Below, one piece after another: positions 10,321 to 18,692 of a stretch of DNA of 64,000 nucleotides. The stretch comes from Saprospiraceae bacterium (GTDB lineage Bacteria > Bacteroidota > Bacteroidia > Chitinophagales > Saprospiraceae): contig JADKBO010000059.1 of the NCBI GenBank assembly GCA_016715105.1, positions 124,001-188,000 on the forward strand, written 5' to 3'. Both the position numbers and the translations under genes were made by a program. Numbering within the stretch: position 1 is the first letter of the stretch; each line of letters opens with the position of its first letter. The notes under the pieces were generated by a model, which did not search any database, was not told where the DNA came from, and was given only the letters and a program-made list of their open reading frames with translations.

Positions 10321-11654
10321 GTTTTTTATTCATTATATTCGTTGGTTCCCTGCTATTGTCTTTACCCAACGCTACAGATAAAGGCATTTCTTATTTAGAT
10401 GCTTTATTTACATCGACAAGTGCTGTTTGTGTGACAGGATTGATTGTTGTAGACACAGGAACCCAATTTACCATTTTTGGAAAGTCCATCATCATGATTT
10501 TGATCCAAGTCGGTGGTTTGGGCATTTTGACATTCGCGAGTTATTTCAGTTATTTTTTCAAAGGTGGAACGACTTACGAAAACCAGTTGGTGCTTAGTGA
10601 TATGACCAATTCCAAAAAATTGGGTGAAGTTTTTTCAACCTTGAAATACATCATCCTCATTACCTTTGGCATAGAATTTTTTTCAGGTGTTTTGATCTAC
10701 TCCAGTTTGGAAGCGAAACACTTTGACAGTCAATCCGAACAGTTATTTTTTGCTGCCTTTCATGCCATTTCTGCCTTTTGCAATGCTGGCTTTTCTACCT
10801 TGAGCAATGGCTTATATGATTCAGGATTTAGATTCAACTATTATTTACAATTAGTGCTTATTTTGACCTTTGTCTTGGGTGGATTGGGATTCCCGATAGT
10901 GGTAAACCTTTTGACTTACCTGAAGTATAAAATCTCCAATCTTGTCTTTTCCACATTCAGAGCAAATGTTTATCGACCATGGGTTTTGAATATAAATAGT
11001 AGAATTACGCTCATTACGACCTTGTCTATTTCGACTGTTGCTTTCTTTGCTTTTTATTTTTTGGAATACAATAACACATTATCAGAACACATAGGTTTTG
11101 GTAAAATGGTCACAGCGCTTTTTGGTGCAACTACTCCAAGAACAGCAGGTTTTAATACCATTGATACAGCGGCTATGAAGTTTCCAACCCTGATGTTGGT
11201 CTTTTTATTGATGTGGATTGGAGCTTCGCCGCAATCTACAGGTGGTGGTATCAAAACAAGTACGTTTGCCATTGCTACGCTCAATATTCTGAGTTTGGCA
11301 AAAGGTAAGTCGAGAATAGAAATTTTTAGAAGAGAAATTGCAGACATATCCGTAAGACGGGCTTTTGCCATTATATCTTTATCTTTAGTAATCATTGGAC
11401 TAGCCATCATGTTTATTTCCATATTTGATCCAGATAAAAAGTTGGTTGACATTGCATTTGAATGTTTTTCTGCCTACAGTACGGTGGGTTTGAGCTTGGG
11501 AATAACAGGAAGTTTGAGCAGTGCCAGCAAATTGGTCATCATCATTGTCATGTTTGTAGGGCGTATCAGTATGCTTTCATTGGTCATTGCCATGTTCAAG
11601 AAAATAAAACACAAAAACTATAGTTACCCTAAAGAGGAAATCAGCATCAATTAA
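10290..11654 (+). CDS. trkH: TrkH/KtrB-family potassium uptake channel subunit
   Basis: TrkH/KtrB proteins are the membrane channel of bacterial K+ uptake systems, gated by a cytoplasmic TrkA/KtrA ring. The 454-residue frame contains the four pore-like segments: 'TSTSAVCVTGLIVVDTG' (about residues 40-55), 'ISAFCNAGFSTL', 'TTPRTAGFNTID' and 'FSAYSTVGLSLGIT'. The glycines of the selectivity filter are present in each (VTGL, NAGF, TAGF, TVGL). The only start for this frame is TTG 10290 and the next Met is far inside, which supports the idea that translation normally begins at 9919 and that a base is missing at the join. The trkA gene follows 11 bp downstream, so both subunits form one operon. 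Confidence 0.9.
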   Translation: MHNPAQIFILSFLFIIFVGSLLLSLPNATDKGISYLDALFTSTSAVCVTGLIVVDTGTQFTIFGKSIIMILIQVGGLGILTFASYFSYFFKGGTTYENQLVLSDMTNSKKLGEVFSTLKYIILITFGIEFFSGVLIYSSLEAKHFDSQSEQLFFAAFHAISAFCNAGFSTLSNGLYDSGFRFNYYLQLVLILTFVLGGLGFPIVVNLLTYLKYKISNLVFSTFRANVYRPWVLNINSRITLITTLSISTVAFFAFYFLEYNNTLSEHIGFGKMVTALFGATTPRTAGFNTIDTAAMKFPTLMLVFLLMWIGASPQSTGGGIKTSTFAIATLNILSLAKGKSRIEIFRREIADISVRRAFAIISLSLVIIGLAIMFISIFDPDKKLVDIAFECFSAYSTVGLSLGITGSLSSASKLVIIIVMFVGRISMLSLVIAMFKKIKHKNYSYPKEEISIN

Positions 11655-11665
11655 AAAATATAATA

Positions 11666-12358
11666 ATGAAATATATCATCATCGGACTTGGAAATTTTGG
11701 CGCTTCACTCGCCCAAAAATTGACCGCCCAAGGGAATGAAGTGATCGGCATAGATACTAATATGTCAAAAGTTGAAGCTTATAAGGAAAAGATTTCACAC
11801 ACCATTTGTATGGACGCCACAGATGAATTTACCGTTTCTGGGCTCCCGCTGAAAGAGACTGATATCGTTTTGGTCGCCATAGGTGAAGATCAAGGAGCAA
11901 ACATCATGACAACCGCGTTGTTAAAAAATTTCGAGGTGAAAAGATTGATGAGTCGAGCCATCAATCCGCTGCATGAAAAAGTACTCCAGGCCATTGGCGT
12001 AGATGAAATTGTGCATCCAGAAGAAGAAACCGCAGAACGATGGGCTAAAAAATTGTGCCTGAGCAATGTTGTCGATTCTTTTGAATTGAATACAGATTTC
12101 AGCATCATTGAAGCAATAGCTCCGGATGAATACATCGGCAAAACCATTCGGGAAGTCAGTTTCAGAAGAAATCACAGACTTTTGGCACTTACAGTGATAA
12201 AAAAGGAGGAAGAAAAAAGTATTTTGGGTAAAACTAAAACGGTTACTAAAATCCTCGGAGTTATCTCAGGAGATTACAGAATACAAAAAAATGATATTTT
12301 AGTTTTGTACGGATCAAATAAGGATCTGCAAATCTTTTTGAAGCAAAAATTTAAATGA
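11666..12358 (+). CDS. trkA: TrkA/KtrA-family potassium channel regulatory subunit
   Basis: The 230-residue protein has an N-terminal Rossmann fold with the nucleotide-binding motif 'IIGLGNFGASLA' (residues 4-15), the acidic residue after the second strand (GIDTN), and 'DATDE'. This is the RCK_N domain. The C-terminal part from about residue 140 is an RCK_C ligand-binding domain. A single RCK unit of this size matches KtrA rather than the duplicated E. coli TrkA. It assembles as an octameric ring under the TrkH/KtrB channel and gates it in response to bound nucleotides. It lies 11 bp after the trkH frame and is surely co-transcribed. Confidence 0.9.
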   Translation: MKYIIIGLGNFGASLAQKLTAQGNEVIGIDTNMSKVEAYKEKISHTICMDATDEFTVSGLPLKETDIVLVAIGEDQGANIMTTALLKNFEVKRLMSRAINPLHEKVLQAIGVDEIVHPEEETAERWAKKLCLSNVVDSFELNTDFSIIEAIAPDEYIGKTIREVSFRRNHRLLALTVIKKEEEKSILGKTKTVTKILGVISGDYRIQKNDILVLYGSNKDLQIFLKQKFK

Positions 12359-12430
12359 TAATCTTTGACAAATTTTTTGTCCAATTTAATCCAGAGCTTA
12401 TTTTTTTGAATTTCGAATGAATAAATATTT

Positions 12431-13262
12431 ATGAATATCAGCACGAAAATTAACTTTTATTATGTGTTCTTTTTGGTCTTGGGATGCTTCATGAGCTGCA
12501 CCGACAAGGCAACTTCACAAGATCCAATTCCTACACATGTAACTTTAAATATAGAGTCGAAAGAAGTTGGCGAGACCAGGGTGATCAATATCTGGACTCC
12601 CCCCAATTACGATGGTAGCAAAGGATGCTTTTCCTGTTTTATACATGCCAGATGGGGGAATTCAAGAGGATTTTCCACACATTGCCAATACGATTGCAGC
12701 ACTCATTCAAAGTAAAAAAATCAATCCCATCATTTTGGTTGGCATCGAAAATACGCAACGCAGAAGAGATTTGACAGGGAAAACAGAAGTTAAAGAAGAC
12801 AAAGAAATTGCTCCTATTGTAGGAGGTTCCGAAGCATTCCGAAGTTTTATCCAAAAGAACTAATTCCCTGAAATAGACAGTAAATATCGTACTACCAAAG
12901 AAAAGGGCATCATTGGTGAGTCTTTAGCGGGATTATTTGTGACTGAGACTTTTTTACTCTACCCTCAAATGTTTGACTTTTACATTGCCTTTGATCCATC
13001 GCTTTGGTGGAATGACAAAAAGCTACTGAAGGAGGCTTCAAAACATTTATCAGCATTTTCTGGCGGACAGAAAAGATATTGGTTTGCTGGATCAAGCGCA
13101 GAGGATATCTATGTCTCTACGAGATTACTTGCAAAAGTTTTAGATACTGCCAAAGTTAAAAACCTGAAATGGCAATATTCCGATGAACCAAAAGAAGAGC
13201 ATAGCACCATCTTTAGAGCCACCAAAGAGAAGGCTATTATTTGGACTATGAATGCACGATAA
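12431..13262 (+). pseudogene. Alpha/beta-hydrolase-fold esterase lipoprotein, frameshifted
   Basis: Three fragments in changing frames reconstruct one secreted esterase of the Esterase D/Fes type. The first (12431-12715) starts with a lipoprotein signal (LGCFMSC) and 'ETRVINIWTPPNY'. One extra G near 12615 moves the frame to 12612-12863, which carries 'PVLYMPDGG' and 'PIILVGIENT'. After further lesions near 12855-12875 ('KELIP-EIDSKYRTT' is spread over two frames), the last part to 13262 has the nucleophile elbow GESLAG, 'FDPSLWW' and a late His in 'EEHSTI'. All catalytic elements are therefore encoded, so the gene was recently functional or is broken only by sequencing indels. Substrates of this family range from simple esters to siderophores; no specific one can be assigned. 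Confidence 0.75.
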
Positions 13263-13286
13263 ATTAATTAAAAGGCGAGGTTTAAA

Positions 13287-13772
13287 ATGGAAATACAAGA
13301 AAATTGGCCAGAGATAAGACAACATTTTAGAAATAGCTTTAGTACAAATTTCCATGTTTCTATAGCTTCGGTTGATGAAAATCAGATGCCAACAGTTACA
13401 CCGATTGGATCACTTTTTCTCAACCGCGATCAATCAGGGTTTTATTTTGAAAAATTTCCAACCAAACTGCCGCAAAATAGCATTACAAATAAAAATATCT
13501 GCGTTTTAATTGTCAATAGTGGGACTTTGTTCTGGCTGAAAGCTCTTTTTGTAGGGAAATTCAAAAGTTATCCGGCGATAAAACTTTATGGGCAACTTGG
13601 TGAAAAAAGGATGGCAACAGAAGTTGAAATAAAAAGATTGAAAGCCAGGATGAGGATTACTAGATGGCTAAAAGGCAATAATTACCTATGGGGTACAATG
13701 GATGTAGTAAGGGATATAACTTTTACAAATGCCGAGATTATTAATTTGGGAAAAATGACAAAAGGGCTATAA
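13287..13772 (+). CDS. Pyridoxamine 5'-phosphate oxidase-like FMN-binding split-barrel protein
   Basis: The 161-residue protein has the pattern of the PNPOx-like split barrel: an N-terminal helix, then 'FHVSIASVDENQMPTVTPIGSLFL' (shown here only as family signature, about residues 22-45), which forms the first FMN-binding strands. A second strand group 'FYFEKFPTKLPQNS' and 'ICVLIVNSG' follows. Such small proteins bind flavin or a related cofactor and reduce or sense small molecules. True PdxH also has a C-terminal dimer region with conserved Arg residues that is not evident here, so a pyridoxal role is unlikely. It lies 25 bp after the broken esterase on the same strand. Confidence 0.7.
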   Translation: MEIQENWPEIRQHFRNSFSTNFHVSIASVDENQMPTVTPIGSLFLNRDQSGFYFEKFPTKLPQNSITNKNICVLIVNSGTLFWLKALFVGKFKSYPAIKLYGQLGEKRMATEVEIKRLKARMRITRWLKGNNYLWGTMDVVRDITFTNAEIINLGKMTKGL

Positions 13773-14031
13773 AAAAGCTGAGAAATTGATTCTAGTACAC
13801 TTACAGCAATCTTGCAAATAATTAGACATTTAAATAAACATGGGAGAATTGTGGATATTATCTTTCATACTACCATTATTATTACTTATGAAGTAAAACT
13901 TGACCATAAAGGAAATGTTATTTATGATCAATGTTGAACTTTAGTATCAAGAAAGTAGTCCATTCTATTTCAAATCAGAATATGTACGATCTTCATCATT
14001 TAATAAATCAATTTGAATTAAATTAGCGTAA

Positions 14032-15180
14032 ATGCATTCCACTTTCAAAAGTTTATTTATCATTTTCTTGCCTTTTTTATTTTTGATTATTTCTTGTAAA
14101 AATGATCGGGATATACCATTAAAAGTGATTGCACCCACCAGTCTTCAATTCATTACAATAGATGGAAAATCAACAGCTTATTACGAATTTTTTTTAATTA
14201 ATAGTGGATTAGATACATTCAAAATAAGCCAATTATCAGTAATGGATTCCAATGAAAAACTTGTCTATTTAACACTCAAAAAGGAATCATTAATTAATAG
14301 TTTTAGTAATTATTCAAATAATGAAGAAACCAAGAATTTACAAATTAATCCAGGAGACACTGCACTTATTTATATCGAATTCATCGCGCTAAATAAAGAG
14401 ATTGAATCCATTCACCATCAAATTCATTTTGAAAGCGGCGAGGTTGGTAAGTCAGAAAATCTTACCCTTCAAAGTAATTCAACTATATGTCACTTTCTTG
14501 ATCCTATTGTAGTTGGTGCACCGCTACAATCTGGGATTTTTGCATCGATTTATGAGCCTTCTTGGGAACAAGGTCATCGCAGGGTTATTTATGCAATAGA
14601 TGGAACAGCAAGAATTCCAGGGAGATATGCCATTGATTTTATGCAAATTGATTCGACCGGAAAGTATGTAAATGGTGATGAAAATGTGGTAGCCAATTTT
14701 TTGGGCTATGGTGCAAATGTGCTCGCAGTTGCAGTTGTTGTTGTCGCTTCTGTAAGGAGTGACTTTTCTGAAAGTGCCACACTATCAGAGCATCCTGACT
14801 ATTTCGCTGAGGACGCAACGGGTAATTATATTTCATTAAAAATCGGAAATCGACAATTCGCTTTTTATGAACATCTACAACCTAAGAGCATACGGGTGAA
14901 ACCCGGCCAAAAAGTGAAAAAGGGAGAAGTCATTGCGGCATTGGGTTTTACAGGACAATCTACAGGACCACATTTACACTTTCACGTTGCTGATGCAGAC
15001 AGTCCATTGGGAGCAGAAGGAATACCTTTTGTTTTTGAAAGTTTCAATTGGCTGGGATCTTACAAAAATTTTGAACACTTTGGCAAATCCAAATGGCAAG
15101 AATTGGATGATAAAATACCTTTACTTTTAATCAATGAAAGACCTCAGCCAAATGGAGTCATTCAATTCCGAATGGATTGA
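14032..15180 (+). CDS. M23-family (LytM-like) metallopeptidase lipoprotein
   Basis: The 382-residue protein starts with a hydrophobic leader ending in a lipobox (LIISC). The middle is a beta-rich region of no known role. The C-terminal domain from about residue 170 is an M23 peptidase, a zinc enzyme that cuts peptide cross-links of peptidoglycan. It shows 'RYAIDF', which supplies the conserved Asp, then 'GQKVKKGEVIAALGFTGQS' and the HxH motif 'GPHLHFHV' (about residue 320). The His of the usual HxxxD motif is Arg here (RxxxD), so zinc binding or activity may be altered. Some M23 branches share this feature. It has its own 259-bp upstream region and stands alone. Confidence 0.8.
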   Translation: MHSTFKSLFIIFLPFLFLIISCKNDRDIPLKVIAPTSLQFITIDGKSTAYYEFFLINSGLDTFKISQLSVMDSNEKLVYLTLKKESLINSFSNYSNNEETKNLQINPGDTALIYIEFIALNKEIESIHHQIHFESGEVGKSENLTLQSNSTICHFLDPIVVGAPLQSGIFASIYEPSWEQGHRRVIYAIDGTARIPGRYAIDFMQIDSTGKYVNGDENVVANFLGYGANVLAVAVVVVASVRSDFSESATLSEHPDYFAEDATGNYISLKIGNRQFAFYEHLQPKSIRVKPGQKVKKGEVIAALGFTGQSTGPHLHFHVADADSPLGAEGIPFVFESFNWLGSYKNFEHFGKSKWQELDDKIPLLLINERPQPNGVIQFRMD

Positions 15181-15417
15181 CCATTTAAAAGCAGTACAGG
15201 TAATCTCATTTATTTTTTATCAACCAATGTCACTGCATTGGAAGCTCTGGACAGGTTGTCACTGGTTAGGAAACATTATTTTTATAATATGAGATAGTCA
15301 TTTGCTATTCTAAAAGCAATATTATAAAACACGGCAGATACCAAAATAAGTTTGATAGACTTAGAAACTAAAAAGAAAACCTGCCAATTCATGAGTCCAC
15401 TGCCTGTGCCTAGGGTT

Positions 15418-15629
15418 GTCACTTTTTTGTACCGTCAAAAAAGTAACCAAAAAACCTCCCGATACAAAAAACTCGTACTTGGCTTTTGAAATGCGTTTAA
15501 ACTGCTTGGGCACTATTCTCCGTGCTCGTAGGCAGATCTACTCGATCAGTTTTGTATCGGCCTTATTTTTTTTAGCTACCGAACTTCAAAAATACGTTAA
15601 GTGCAAAAACTGTTCGAACTAAAAGTGAC
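15418..15629. repeat. Palindromic repeat element with nested inverted repeats
   Basis: The outer arms are GTCACTTTT (15418-15426) and AAAAGTGAC (15621-15629), exact inverses. The inner arms are CCGATACAAAA (about 15458) and TTTTGTATCGG (about 15556), also inverse. The inside is unlike a gene; the 68-codon open frame across it has no protein-like features. The layout suggests a small mobile or structural repeat about 212 bp long. The rest of 15181-15926 contains no gene that I can support. Confidence 0.55.
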
Positions 15630-15740
15630 CTTAAATCAATGAATCGGTGCAGATGAAGCAAAAAACAATGAAGTAAAGTCAAAAGTGAGTTTTTTTTGCA
15701 TAGTATTTTTGGAGTGAGGGAGCGTTAAGAAAAAAATTCA

Positions 15741-15776
15741 GCCTTGATTTTTTTTGCTACGTTTTTGCATCAAGGC
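15741..15776. repeat. Inverted repeat GCCTTGAT/ATCAAGGC
   Basis: GCCTTGAT (15741-15748) and ATCAAGGC (15769-15776) form an 8-bp perfect stem around a T-rich loop. It is 110 bp after the larger palindromic repeat and 150 bp before the epimerase gene. It may be a second small interspersed repeat or a leftover terminator; no gene ends nearby on either strand. Confidence 0.45.
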
Positions 15777-15926
15777 AAAAAAGTAGAAGAAATTTAGTTT
15801 CTTGCTCCAATTTCTATTAACAACATATATATATTTTTAGATGTGTCCTAACCGAGTTGTAGCAGAATGTGGTAATTTCATTACATTTGTTGCATTCAAT
15901 TAAAAATCATTGCGACAGCTGAATTT

Positions 15927-16823
15927 ATGAGCCGAATATTTTTTACAGGGGGATCTGGTAAAGCAGGCAGACACGTCATTCCGTACCTTTTAAAACAAGG
16001 ACATAGAGTATTGAATGTGGACTTAGTACCATTAAATCTACCTGGAGTTGATAATCTCATTGCCGATATTACAGATTCTGGTCAAATGTTCAACGCCATG
16101 AGTTCCTATGTAGGCCTTGATGAATTGGAAATTGGCAATGGAATTCCAAAATTTGATGCAGTGGTACATTTTGCAGCCGTGCCCAGGATATTGATCAAAC
16201 CAGACAACGAGACTTTCAGGGTCAATGCCATTGGAACTTACAATGTTATTGAAGCCGCAGTAAAATTGGGCATTAAAAAAATCATTATTGCTTCCTCAGA
16301 AACCACCTATGGTATTTGTTTTGCTGACGGCGTGACAGATCCTAAAGAATTACCACTTGATGAAGATTATGAGGTGGATCCAATGGATAGTTATGGCCTA
16401 TCAAAGGTTGTCAATGAAAAAACGGCACAAAGTTTTCAGTTAAGATCAGGTTTTGATATTTATGCCCTTCGCATTGGCAACGTCATAGAACCACATGAAT
16501 ACGAAGAACTATTCCCACATTATTTTAGAAACCCTGAAGTTCGTCGTAGAAATGCCTTCTGCTACATTGATGCAAGAGATTTAGGACAAATTGTGGACTT
16601 GTGTATCCAACACAATGACCTGGGTTTTCAGATTTTTAATGCTGGAAATGACGAAAATGGAGCCGTCTTGTCCAACAAACAGTTGATCGAACGATTCTTT
16701 CCAAATGTGCCTATCAAGAGAGCACTTTCAGAAAATGAAGCACTTTTTTCCAATCAAAAAATTCGTAAAGTTTTGGGATTTAAGGAACAGCACAGTTGGA
16801 GAAATTACGTAGAATGGGAGTAA
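15927..16823 (+). CDS. NAD-dependent epimerase/dehydratase (extended SDR family)
   Basis: The 298-residue protein is an extended short-chain dehydrogenase. It has the N-terminal dinucleotide-binding motif TGGSGKAG (residues 7-14), an Asp at the end of the second strand (NVDL) that favours NAD over NADP, 'VVHFAA' after strand four, and the catalytic pair in YGLSK (Tyr and Lys, about residues 155-159) with a Ser/Thr cluster (ASSETTYG) just before it. Known members convert nucleotide sugars or related alcohols. No neighbouring sugar genes narrow the substrate. It sits alone between a repeat-rich stretch and a DUF2306 gene 178 bp downstream. Confidence 0.82.
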   Translation: MSRIFFTGGSGKAGRHVIPYLLKQGHRVLNVDLVPLNLPGVDNLIADITDSGQMFNAMSSYVGLDELEIGNGIPKFDAVVHFAAVPRILIKPDNETFRVNAIGTYNVIEAAVKLGIKKIIIASSETTYGICFADGVTDPKELPLDEDYEVDPMDSYGLSKVVNEKTAQSFQLRSGFDIYALRIGNVIEPHEYEELFPHYFRNPEVRRRNAFCYIDARDLGQIVDLCIQHNDLGFQIFNAGNDENGAVLSNKQLIERFFPNVPIKRALSENEALFSNQKIRKVLGFKEQHSWRNYVEWE

Positions 16824-17001
16824 TAAAGAAATGAATTTCCATTTTTATTTGAATTTGTCGACTGGTAAATCTACCAAATCGCAGGTCTAGATATTATAAT
16901 TTTTGGTCCATTACAACCCTTTTGCTAGTGCGGTCGTCTTAGCAGCAAGACAATCGTATTATGTGCAAAGCAGCAATAAAAACCTGCGAAAAATTTAATT
17001 T

Positions 17002-17856
17002 ATGCGGGTTATAAACCAATCAGAAAAATATCTATCTGGGGTGGTCAAATTTTGGTTCATATTGGCCACCATCGGGCAATTTGCTTTTGGCATCTACGTG
17101 CTCTCCTTTTATGGAGGGTCAACACTTCAAGGAGATTTTGCAAAATGGAACAATGTATTACCCCATGGATATACCCCTGGAGATTGGAAAGGAAACTTTA
17201 CGGTAGGTATCCACGTGCTTTTTGCCGCAATACTCATTTTTGGCGGACCTTTGCAAATCATGCCATTCATCAGAAATCGATTTGGGAGATTTCACAGAAT
17301 ACTCGGAAAGGTTTACTTGTTTACCGCAGTATTGGTCAGTGTAGCTGGAGTGATTATGGTCTTCACCAAAGGTAGCGTTGGAGACCAGACGATGCATTAT
17401 TTGATATGCGTTCAAGTCATTTATATTTTGTGGTTTGCCGTCAAAACCATTCAAGAGGCAAGGGCCAAGCATTTTGAAAGTCATAGAAAATGGGCGCTTC
17501 GCTTATTCATGGTCACCAATGGAGTTTGGTTTTTTAGAATAGGATTGATGGCTTGGTTATTTGTTTTTCAAAAACCAGTAGGCTTTGATCCAGAAACATT
17601 TACCGGTCCATTTTTAACGACACTTTCTGTTTTCACTTACGCCATTCCAATTGCTCTTTTGTTATTGGAATCCTACTTCTATGCACAGAAAAAAGCAAAT
17701 CCCAAAGTGAATTGGGCTGTTTCATTTTTTATAACCATATTTAGTTTGGTAACCTTGCTAGGTGTAATAGGGGCTGTGATGGGACTTTGGCTTCCGAGGG
17801 TATTTTTAGTTAATTTGTTGTATTTAATTGATTTTAGCGATTCATACATTCAATAA
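17002..17856 (+). CDS. DUF2306 domain membrane protein
   Basis: This 284-residue protein has seven or eight hydrophobic helices. The core pattern, 'HVLFAAILIFGGPLQIMP' followed by 'RFHRILGKVY' and later 'ESHRKWALRLF', matches DUF2306. The conserved His residues (HRILG, ESHRKW) sit at membrane edges, as in haem- or quinone-interacting membrane proteins, but no function has been proved for the family. It is convergent with the IPTL-CTERM gene: only 15 bp separate the two stops. Confidence 0.75.
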   Translation: MRVINQSEKYLSGVVKFWFILATIGQFAFGIYVLSFYGGSTLQGDFAKWNNVLPHGYTPGDWKGNFTVGIHVLFAAILIFGGPLQIMPFIRNRFGRFHRILGKVYLFTAVLVSVAGVIMVFTKGSVGDQTMHYLICVQVIYILWFAVKTIQEARAKHFESHRKWALRLFMVTNGVWFFRIGLMAWLFVFQKPVGFDPETFTGPFLTTLSVFTYAIPIALLLLESYFYAQKKANPKVNWAVSFFITIFSLVTLLGVIGAVMGLWLPRVFLVNLLYLIDFSDSYIQ

Positions 17857-17871
17857 AAACAAATAAATTGA

Positions 17872-18342
17872 TCATAACATTTGATAGCTCGGCCTTTTTT
17901 GATAAGCAACTCCAACAATCATCATTAACAAAACCAAACAAATAGTAGCCCACTGCCCCATGGTTGGTATAATGGCCATGCAAGGTTCGCAAGCAGAACC
18001 CATGTATAATAAAGATAACTCGCCTTGTCCTGAATTATAATGGACATCAAAATCTATGGCGACAGCAGGTGGTGAGAAAAATTCAAACTCCAGAAAACCG
18101 TCATTATCTGTCATAGCATTGACTGGTCCCGAAACTGGCATTCCCGCGTTGTCAAACCAATTGCCAAATATTTCAACAGGAATATTTGCTTGACCAATGT
18201 CCAACACCAATGTCCTATGAAAAAACAAAACCTGTAAATCGCCATCCAGAATATTCAATGGATCGTTACAATTGCATACCTGAGCTTTCGCAAATCCGAT
18301 GAATGAAGCACAAAGCAGTAGAGTGAGGAATAATTTTTTCAT
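17872..18342 (-). CDS. Secreted protein with IPTL-CTERM sorting signal
   Basis: The product is 156 residues from the preferred ATG (18342). An upstream in-frame Met at 18375 would put 11 polar residues before the signal peptide. The signal is MKKLFLTLLLCASFIGFAKA, cleaved before Gln. The mature part starts with closely spaced Cys (VCNCND) and continues as a beta-rich domain. The C-terminus has 'IPTMGQWATICLVLL', a hydrophobic helix and a basic tail (YQKRPS). That matches the IPTL-CTERM tripartite signal, which in other bacteria is thought to direct membrane anchoring and processing. This type of tail is different from the T9SS domain used elsewhere in the window. Its biological role is unknown. 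Confidence 0.7.
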   Translation of the reverse strand: MKKLFLTLLLCASFIGFAKAQVCNCNDPLNILDGDLQVLFFHRTLVLDIGQANIPVEIFGNWFDNAGMPVSGPVNAMTDNDGFLEFEFFSPPAVAIDFDVHYNSGQGELSLLYMGSACEPCMAIIPTMGQWATICLVLLMMIVGVAYQKRPSYQML

Positions 18343-18375
18343 GATTGTAGTGAGATATTTGGTAAAGTTAAGCAA

Positions 18376-18692
18376 TTATCAATAAAATTTCTACCAGCTC
18401 AAAATGTTGAATGCAGACAAAAATCACTAAGCGAAAAAGATAAGCTCAAAGTAATTTTATCTCTTCTAACATCAATTTCCAAAAATTAAATGTAAAAACG
18501 ACACTTATTTCTAAAAAAAATCTTAAGATGTGCTCAAAATATAAATAAAGTCTTTTGTTTGTTTCTGATTTTGCTGGGGAAGACTTATGCTTGTAGGAAA
18601 TATACTCAGCGGATTTGACCATCAAGAGAACAAGAGTCACTTCAGGTGGTTAAAAAAGAAAATCGTTTACGTCACATAATAAAAAGTAAAAA
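18376..18692. other. Intergenic stretch without a supported gene
   Basis: This 317-bp AT-rich stretch lies between divergent genes (IPTL-CTERM protein and GH43 enzyme) and must hold both promoters. I see no clear TAnnTTTG box or hairpin. A 64-codon minus-strand open frame (18446-18640) has no signal peptide or family resemblance and is left out. Confidence 0.4.

Noticed and set aside
15416..15622. 68-codon open frame
   Set aside because: It coincides with the nested palindromic repeat and has no protein-like features.
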